Source: Diphasiastrum complanatum (lineage: Eukaryota; Streptophyta; Lycopodiopsida; Lycopodiales; Lycopodiaceae). From it: DNA of 64,000 bases. The notes below the pieces were generated by a model. The model made no database searches and was not told the origin of the DNA. It saw only the letters and a list, made by a program, of their open reading frames with translations. The position numbers and the translations under genes were made by a program. Positions 57,791-64,000 of the stretch are shown here, piece by piece (the stretch's first letter is position 1; every line of letters begins with the position of its first letter). The DNA lies in NCBI GenBank assembly GCA_029204225.1, contig CM055108.1, forward strand, positions 47,538,815 to 47,602,814. The letters run 5' to 3'.

Positions 57791-57880
57791 GTAATTTTCG
57801 ATTGATTACTTTTAATTGTGTTTTTGTTTTTTCCTAGTTCAAATTGATATTAATTGATTTTTGATTGATTAGATTTAACT

Positions 57881-58312
57881 GTGTTTATGTTTTTTTCATT
57901 ATATCAACACTCAAGTCCTTACAAATAAACATCGTTTTTTCGAACATTGCATTTGGAAAAAAAACCAACAAAAATAGTAAAAGTTAGATACCAACTTAAT
58001 TTACTTTTTACTATTAAGTTGATTTTTTTTCCAAATGCAAGTAAGAACAACCATTGAAAAACTGTAAATATATTTCTATTAAAATTTTCTGTACATGTGT
58101 CTCATCCACATCAAGTGAGACGAATATTTAATCAGTATCAACTATCTATGATCTCTAAATCCATTTTTTCAGTTGGAAGTAGCTTGGGTGGAGAACACTC
58201 GACCATTGCAACTGGATATGAATTTTTGATCACCAGCTTTATAGTCTTCTACCTGAAGTGCATTATCTCCATTGGGGAGACCTTCGGACATTTAAACTGA
58301 AAAACAGACATG
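57881..58312. other. palindrome spacer with a MITE-like hairpin
   Basis: Unpaired centre. It contains an inverted repeat, TTGCATTTGGAAAAAAAACC at about 57948-57966 against its complement ending 58040, with an imperfect inner stem. The right part (58140-58296) is an additional exon of the right-arm protease gene with no left-arm partner. Homology between arms fades at about 57880 and 58313. Confidence 0.7.
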
Positions 58313-59254
58313 TAATTAATCAAAGATCAGTTAATATTAATTTGAACTAGAAAAAAACAAAAACACAATTAAAAGTTATTAATCAAAGAATACCTCTTCC
58401 AGATTTGGAAGTCCATATTGTAGTGCAAGCCAATTTAAAAATTTGGCATTGTATACGGTATACCAACCATAGCTGACAGAATCAACTTACTGGGAGGACT
58501 GCAAAATCCAAAATTTAACATTATGAGATATCGGATCAACGTGTAGGATGTTATAACTAAATCTACAACAGAAACAAGGGCGCATCGAACCAATATCAAA
58601 AAAATATTTTTTAAATATCGAATCAGCGCGCATGTTATGAAAAGAAACCAAACAATAACTACAAGGGCGCGTCGAACTGATATTGATAAATTTTTACTTC
58701 TGCATCAACAATTTTTAGTTTTGTATAGGCTTTTGCATTTGGTAATGGAAAGAGTTTCAGTATTTTCTGTATATGGCTCCTGGCAATTTTGTGTGTGTGT
58801 GTGTAGTAGAATTCATCTTTAAACAAACTGGATTACACACACCCTCATCATTGACGTATAAGGACAACACATATAAGCTCCAATGATCACTGCAATCAGA
58901 AAACAATAAGTTAAAGAGAATCAATGTGAAATCAAAATTCATATGAAAAATTTAACAAAATAATATCTAAAAAGAAAGACACTTACTTTGTTATGTATGG
59001 CAGTACAAGAATTGGAGTCCTCAGTCTGATATATTGGAATATATCATCGTGCAGACTTTTGAAATCAGAAGATCAAATACAGCCATGAATTGAAGGGGAA
59101 ACAATGCTACATCTATAAACAATGGAGTCTGGAAAAACTCCATCCAATATTGAATGGCCTCACCTCCTACATTGTCACCTAGCATTTTATCTCTACTTTC
59201 TAATTCACCTGTATTTAAACTAGAAAGAGAGAGACCAGCATTGGTCTTCGGCAT
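58140..59254 (-). pseudogene. Ulp1/adenain-like protease, right-arm copy (with a fourth exon)
   Basis: Minus strand from MPKTNAGLSLSSLNTGELES at 59254. A one-base shift near 59040 breaks exon 1 (FKSLHDDIFQY reappears in the next frame). Exon 2 has DHWSLYVLSLYVNDEG, then an expanded (CA)n run that shifts frame. Exon 3 keeps a TMPNF-region change but the QQVDS-type segment is damaged. A further exon, from 58296 after the acceptor GTTTTTCAG, continues FKCPKVSPMEIMHF, TAG, KTIKLVIKNSYPVAMVECS, PPKLLPTEK. It exists only on this side, so it shows what the left gene lost. Same gene order after the H3-like copy as in the left arm. Confidence 0.7.
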
Positions 59255-59435
59255 CCTAAAACTGTATCGAGGACCTAAACCTTTAATATAAACAATTAGT
59301 CATACTATACATATTGAGGACTATTTACAAAGGCAAGTGCAGGGGGTGACGGAAGTAATACAAATAAACCAGAAAAAGAATTGTCTTTCAAAATTGATTC
59401 TACCTTTACATTAACAAAATCATCTAAATCATTTC

Positions 59436-60820
59436 CTAGAACAGGTAGAGAGAACTAATATTTTTGGGGGAAGGAGGAGGAGATTTATTAGGAGAGGAAG
59501 ATTTAGGTGGAGAAGTTAAAGTTGGATTTCTGGGAGGAGAATTGGGAGGAGAATGCCTAGAAGAAAGAATATCATCCAAAGGAGATGTCTTGGAAAAATC
59601 CTTCGTTTTATCTGGAGGGTCAAGAGATCCCTCTTCTTTGAAACACTCCCGCTCTGTAAACGAATAACAAGCCGGGATGGTTGAGATCGCTTTCGTTTTA
59701 TCCTCCCTGAATCTTGTTTTGGAGGAGAGGAAGGAGCAGGTCTAAAGTATTTTGCAAATTTCTCATATGTGTCTCGAAGCCTGAACACAATGTTGAAATC
59801 CTTGGGCATGATGGTCACCCTCTTGGCATGGACAACTGCAACAACAGTATCAGAAATAAATTTCATCGAAAAATTCTCATATGCTGTGTGCAGCGTCTCA
59901 ATTGCCGTTACCATCCATCTCACATCCACAGATAGACTTATGTGAGCTTTCGAAATCAGAAGATTATTTGTCTTCTGTAGTTTTCGAATATCCTTGAGCC
60001 AGGGTGGGTCTCTTCTTCTACCCCTTGGCCTAGGAGGAGGTGGTGGTTGTGAAAAATTGCCTACATTGGCAAATCTAGCCATGTAGAATATTGTACATTT
60101 TGTCAATATTGTTTGTTGGTTACGTGAATGGCCAAAGTGCCACTTGTGCATACACACCTAAAGTAGGTTACCACGAGTCAAGAGGAGTTTTTGTGTCTAT
60201 TTGGTAGTGATTCCTACTTTGTAGGATCTAGACCATGATTTATGATGAGATTTGTACCTACCATGCACCTACCAAACATGACTCTTGGATCTACACTAGG
60301 GTTTTCACATTAGGGCAAGAAAGTGGAGTCTACTTCCTTATTACATGCTGTATTTTCACCTAACTTTGCAAAGGAAGTGTGTTTTACTATGTATTTCCAT
60401 TCTCCATAGTGAGAAGATAGAAACTTTTTGGAGCCTCAAGGAGAAACTCGAGTTTCCTCTCATTGTATGGTGATTACTCTATTTTTCCAATGAAACCCAG
60501 CTTTGGCACTTTGTAAACACTGTCTACAGGCCGTACTACAGCCTTATTTCCACACGTGTGGAGTTGGATTAGACTATTTGATCAATGCTTTGATTGTCTC
60601 TACTTGTTTCCTATCAAGCTGCTAAACTAGACCTTGTTTTCTGATGACTAGTTTCTGATAGATTGTTTAACAAGCATACAATCACCTTGTGGATCATTCA
60701 AAGATCCATTTATGGTCCTTAGTACTGTACTTTTCACAGTGGTTGTGGACTTCTCTGTCCCACTCCTGAGATTGGTATTCCACTAGGGTGGCCTCATGTA
60801 GTTTGCTTGGTCCGCGCCAT
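59436..60820 (-). pseudogene. histone H3-like gene, right-arm copy, split by a solo LTR
   Basis: Minus strand from ATG 60820: MARTKQTT then TGA (left copy has an Arg codon there), so the H3 start ARTKQT is intact on this side. The solo LTR (60048-60738) interrupts the Pro-rich segment. After it the fold is well kept: LKDIRKLQKTNNLLI (H3 LREIRKYQKSTELLI), VRWMVTAIETLHTAYENF, SDTVVAVVHAKRVTIMPKDF, the last with HAKRVTIMPKD identical to H3. Helix 1 lacks 27 bases (9 residues) relative to the left arm. The basic C-terminal extension (RIKRKRSQPSRLVIR) is followed by a one-codon-scale shift and a Ser/Pro-rich tail (SRHSPPNSPPRNP) to TAG at 59436-59438. The extension is absent from normal H3. Confidence 0.85.
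60048..60738 (+). mobile_element. solo LTR with 5-bp target duplication
   Basis: Starts TGTGAAAAATTGCC and ends GTACTTTTCACA (inverted ends TGTGAAAA/TTTTCACA), 691 bp, flanked by GTGGT at 60043-60047 and 60739-60743. Absent from the left arm, so it inserted after the palindrome formed. Related at its end to the element H LTR. The LTR's orientation relative to its lost element is not certain. Confidence 0.92.
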
Positions 60821-62610
60821 TACTAACCAATATCGGATGAGTGTGCGAAGAAGGTGAACCCATGATGAGATGTAAGGTAGAGTGCGTCGAACCGATACCG
60901 GAGCTCTACAATACCGATAGCTGATAGCGGATGGGCGCGCAAGAGTAATTGAGGTTCGTAAGAAGTTTGTCTCGAGCACGCTGTATCGTTATCGCATGGA
61001 TGTAGAGAACTGTAATAACTTTAAGCAAAAAAAATTTAGCGTCGTCTATCAGTATACATAGAAATGTTTTGAAATGATTGAAAATGTCGTGGGTCCCAAG
61101 GTTCGAATTACGATGATGATTTCTCCGTGGCTTGTCAATCAAATCAAACTAAATATGCGTTTATCATCAAAATGATTAGTCGATATCGAATAAAACAGAA
61201 TTGATTTCGTTTAAAGTATGGTCACATCTACATTTAAGGCTACAAAAGCATGGTCACATCTAAAATTTATTGCTGAAATTGACAATGTTAAGCTATAAAT
61301 ATCTGAACTTTTTTATATCCAATCATTATAATTTTGTGATATTCCAGCCACCATTATTTCACCCAATAGCAAATCGACGCGCATATACTGCATGTGAAAA
61401 TCAGAGATTCTATTCCCGCGCACTGATCTGATATTGGAAAATAATATGAATGATCAAAGCTTGATTCGATATATGCTTCTTAGCTTTGGACAGAAAGAAG
61501 AGTCTATCGAATCAAGCTTTGATCATGCAAAATACACTCCAATAATTTTGAAAATTGTCGAAAAACTTTGTTTCCTACCATAGCGATTCGATGCGCACAG
61601 TCCAAGTGAAAAATCACTATCATCTCTAAAAGCGCGCTGATTTGATATCTAGTATTTCATCCGATAGCTAATCGACGCGCATATACAACATTTGAAAACC
61701 AGAGGTGCTTTTCTCGCGCACTGAATCGATATTGGACAGAATATGAATAATCAAAGCTTGACTCAATAAATTCTACGTAATCTTCGACAGTATGAAGAGT
61801 TTACCGAATCAAGCTTTGAGTATGCATAATGGGGTCCAATAGTTTCCAAAATTTCAAAAAAAAATTTGCTCCTGCAATAGCGATTCGACGCGCGCAATCC
61901 AAATGGAGAATAAGCATCTTCCGCCAGGCACGCTGATTTGATATCTCATACGTAGAAGAATTGTATTGAAGCTCCTTATGAACGACTAATGAGAATGTTC
62001 TGAATGAACATTATGAAAATATCTTATCTTTACTCTGCTTAAATAGATCGAGAGATTGTAATAATTCTCCTCGTACACGTTTTTCAATGATATCCATTTG
62101 TCATTTGTTTATTATTTGTTTAATAATTATTTGAGGAGGCTACTGATTGAATATTTAATGTATTCCGGTGCAGGTACTGATTCTAGGGTCAGGCCTAATG
62201 ATGATTTGTTGAATCTAGTTATAGACTAGTTATGTATTCCGGCGTAGGTACAAATTTGTCTCACTCTAATTGGTGGATAAATATAGACTGTGTTTCTCAA
62301 TTCGTTACTTGACAAATGTATGACTGTGATCAACAGGATTTGGCTATAAATATGGGCACCACTTGTCATATTTCGATTTCATGATCTTTTATTCTGAACT
62401 TACAAGTCTTTTTGTTTTCTTTTTATCTCACGATATTGAATCGACGCGCCAGTTCCCAAACATTGCATGGTCGAATTCATTCAGGGCACTGAATTGATAT
62501 CACCAACTTCCGACGTGTTCTTGCGGATAATTTCAATCTCGTCCTAGCGATATCGGATCAATGCGCACACTCTTGTTATGTCCTCTACCGCGCATTGAAC
62601 CGATATCAAG
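60744..62610. promoter_or_regulatory. motif array, right arm
   Basis: Mirror of the left array. Examples: ACCAATATCGGATGAGTGTG near 60827, GTGCGTCGAACCGATACC near 60882, AATAGCAAATCGACGCGC near 61365, TAGCGATTCGATGCGCAC near 61579, TAGCTAATCGACGCGCAT near 61662, ATAGCGATTCGACGCGCG near 61878, GATATTGAATCGACGCGCC near 62433 and CGATATCGGATCAATGCGCA near 62548. Two spacings of CGCG relative to ATATC occur: ATATCGGATCAnCGCG and the variant ATAGCnAATCGACGCG. Confidence 0.75.
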
Positions 62611-62616
62611 TTCAAT

Positions 62617-63150
62617 ATGGCTAGTTCCTCCATGTCCTCAGATAACAAACTTCTTGATTTTTTAAATGTCAATGACATTCCATCTGAGAAATTAAAGCAT
62701 TTTGCTAGTATTTTTTTTGTTCTGTTTGATATCAATAAGCTAGTTTATGAGAATCGTTATAATTTAATTTCTTATCTTGATAATTTTTTTCAGATTATCA
62801 GTATTCCTGTTTTAAATATAGATAATTTTTGTTTCGTTCATTTTTAGGACCTTGTGCATTCCCAACCATCCTCTAAGCATAAACACAATAGAAAGTACTC
62901 TAACTTCCATGACCATTTTAAAAGAAATATATATTGTAATATCCACAAAAGAATATGTCGCCTTATAATCAAAGGAATGGTTTTTGTCTTTTACATATCT
63001 GCTGAAATTCCAGATGATGAGTCTGTTGAATCTTCAATTGTTCCATTGATCGAAGCATTTGCACCTGCTCCAGTTGATGTAGATGATGTGGATACTGATA
63101 TAGGGGTTGAAGGTGAAGCATCTATGGCTTCAAATTATCAAAAAACTCTT
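62617..63150 (+). pseudogene. palindrome gene A, right copy (longer)
   Basis: From ATG 62617: MASSSMSSDNKLLDFLNVND, LVYENRYNLISYLDNFFQII, then TAG at 62845-62847 (left arm has CAG). It continues DLVHSQPSSKHKHNRKYSNF, HFKRNIYCNIHKRICRLIIK, then an acidic stretch (DDVDTDIGVEGEASM). The C-terminal limit is unclear because the end overlaps a minus-strand coding exon; plus-strand sequence beyond about 63150 looks antisense (Phe/Ser/Leu-rich). A basic middle and acidic end are seen; no family is recognised. Confidence 0.5.
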
Positions 63151-63724
63151 GCTTTAGCACCTCCAATTGATGGCTTATTAGGAACGTTCTCTTTTTTTTC
63201 GGAGAGTCTGTCACTTTTTTCAATCGTGACATTCTCTTTATGTAGTCTTGCATTTGACAGAGCTATTTACAACCTTCTAATTGCTGCTTTAGCCGCAGAC
63301 TCCGGTTTATGATTCCATGCTAGTAGAATATGCAGATAAATAAGTTTCTCAATAATACGAACTTCAAGATGCAATGTGCATATATGAACATATTTTAATA
63401 GAATTGGTAGAACACTTTTCATATTTGGATCTTCAGCTTCTCGTGTTGGGCCAGTGTTTGTTGATCGTCCCAAATTCATATTGTAGCAATCCTTCATGCA
63501 ATAAAGACATGGATGCTTTGATGTTGCCCCATGAGAGACATTATACATACATTTTAATGTTTTCAAATCCCCTGCAAGGTGCCATTGAATTTGAAAACTT
63601 CCATGGTTTTTTACTGTAAATTTTTCACCCTCGAAATGTCTCCTTATAATCTCGCCATAATTTGTTCTTGAAAATATCCATGAAAGTATTTTATGGTCCT
63701 CTTTCAAGACCTGTAGAGAAACAA
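63130..63724 (-). pseudogene. transposase-like exon outside the right arm
   Basis: Minus strand, after an acceptor-like TTGTTTCTCTACAG: VLKEDHKILSWIFSRTNYGE, HGSFQIQWHLAGDLKTLKCM, SKHPCLYCMKDC, then HICTLHLEVRIIEKLIYLHI. The order A/G-DLK, K-x-P-C-x2-C, LH-x-x-R is like the middle of some DDE-type transposases of cut-and-paste elements (compare GDLK...KxPCxxC...LH phrases); that resemblance is from memory and weak. A stop near 63266 is followed by another protein-like stretch (SDRLSEKKRTFL). It may belong to the same element as the palindrome genes. Confidence 0.4.
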
Positions 63725-63744
63725 GTAATGCATGAGATGTCAAT

Positions 63745-64000
63745 AAAAACTGGCAAGGTATGAATTGTTAATAAAAATATTCTAAATGACAATAGAAATT
63801 TATACCTGGAATGCCGCCAACCACCATATGTGATTTTTCGATTGGACACTAAACATTCGATCATTTGTATCTGAAATTTTGTTCATCAAATGAAAAATAA
63901 TATGCAAATTGTGCACTATGTATGCAGTACTGTAGCAATGCTATTGTTGATAACAGTCGTTGATCCAACATTGATTTGCTACGTAGAATGTGGTATCAGT
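63745..64000. other. window end, nothing recognised
   Basis: AT-rich with no open frame of note; probably intron or flank of the minus-strand exon. Confidence 0.3.

Larger units (their letters stand above)
53990..57880 (+). repeat. palindrome, left arm
   Basis: Aligns in reverse complement with 58313-62870 from ggatggttgggaatgctcaa at the outer end to gttcaaattgatatta at the inner end. The only large gap in alignment is the solo LTR in the right arm. The outer edge is set by the element H insertion, so the original arm may have been longer. Contents, outer to inner: gene A start (minus), motif array, H3-like gene (plus), protease exons (plus). Confidence 0.92.
58313..62870 (-). repeat. palindrome, right arm
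   Basis: Reverse-complement partner of 53990-57880. It differs by scattered substitutions and small indels, and by the 691-bp solo LTR. By eye the arms are roughly 90 percent alike in genes and less between them. It continues past the left arm's truncation point only in gene A. Confidence 0.92.

Noticed and set aside
53990-62870. Palindrome arms as LTRs or TIRs of a retrotransposon
   Set aside because: They are inverted, not direct, and carry spliced genes; no reverse transcriptase or integrase of the retro type lies between them. Terminal inverted repeats of a DNA transposon remain possible but would be exceptionally long.
63150-63312. Extending gene A through the plus-strand frame to 63312
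   Set aside because: The sequence there is Ser/Phe/Leu-rich, and the complementary strand encodes a charged, protein-like stretch, so the plus frame is probably antisense.

Overview
The window looks like nuclear DNA of a land plant with a large, retrotransposon-rich genome. Plant signs are a secreted eight-cysteine lipid-transfer-type protein, many Ty1/copia relics primed by the initiator-Met tRNA site TGGTATCAGAGC, and a chromodomain gypsy remnant. The DNA is AT-rich and gene-poor. A gymnosperm or fern would fit, but nothing here fixes the species.

Layout. 0-8 kb: an intact unrecognised 216-aa frame (minus), an unrecognised multi-exon gene ('family X', plus), a lone minus-strand exon, a copia gag scrap, and a decayed minus-strand gene resembling Crypton-type tyrosine recombinases. 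8-12 kb: a lipid-transfer-like gene and a partial duplicate of its 3' half. 12-17 kb: a copia derivative whose reverse transcriptase has been replaced by an unrecognised domain. 17-24 kb: a gypsy chromodomain end, then a copia element with three primer-binding sites and an inverted reverse-transcriptase block. 24-29 kb: mostly non-coding, with a second copy of family X. 29-45 kb: nested elements: a minus copia (F1), split by a short gypsy derivative in its LTR and by a nearly complete plus copia (E), then a second copy of the F family (F2). 45-54 kb: a minus copia-like element (H) with three further copies of the unrecognised domain, one cut by a solo LTR.

54-63 kb: the most unusual part is a large imperfect palindrome, about 3.9 kb per arm around a spacer of about 0.4 kb. 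Each arm carries a degraded gene with a histone H3 start (ARTKQTAR) and H3 fold, followed on the same strand by exons of a Ulp1/adenain-like cysteine protease. A third, unrecognised gene diverges from it. Between the divergent genes, and inside a protease intron, lies a dense array of a short motif near CGATATCGGATCAACGCG in both orientations. Comparing arms shows they decayed independently: several stops and frameshifts exist in one arm only. A minus-strand exon with a transposase-like look lies just outside. I infer a decayed mobile element or endogenised DNA virus carrying its own H3 and protease. The same motif recurs in the leader of copia E.

Only the lipid-transfer-like gene and the 216-aa frame look intact; most of the rest is layered relics.
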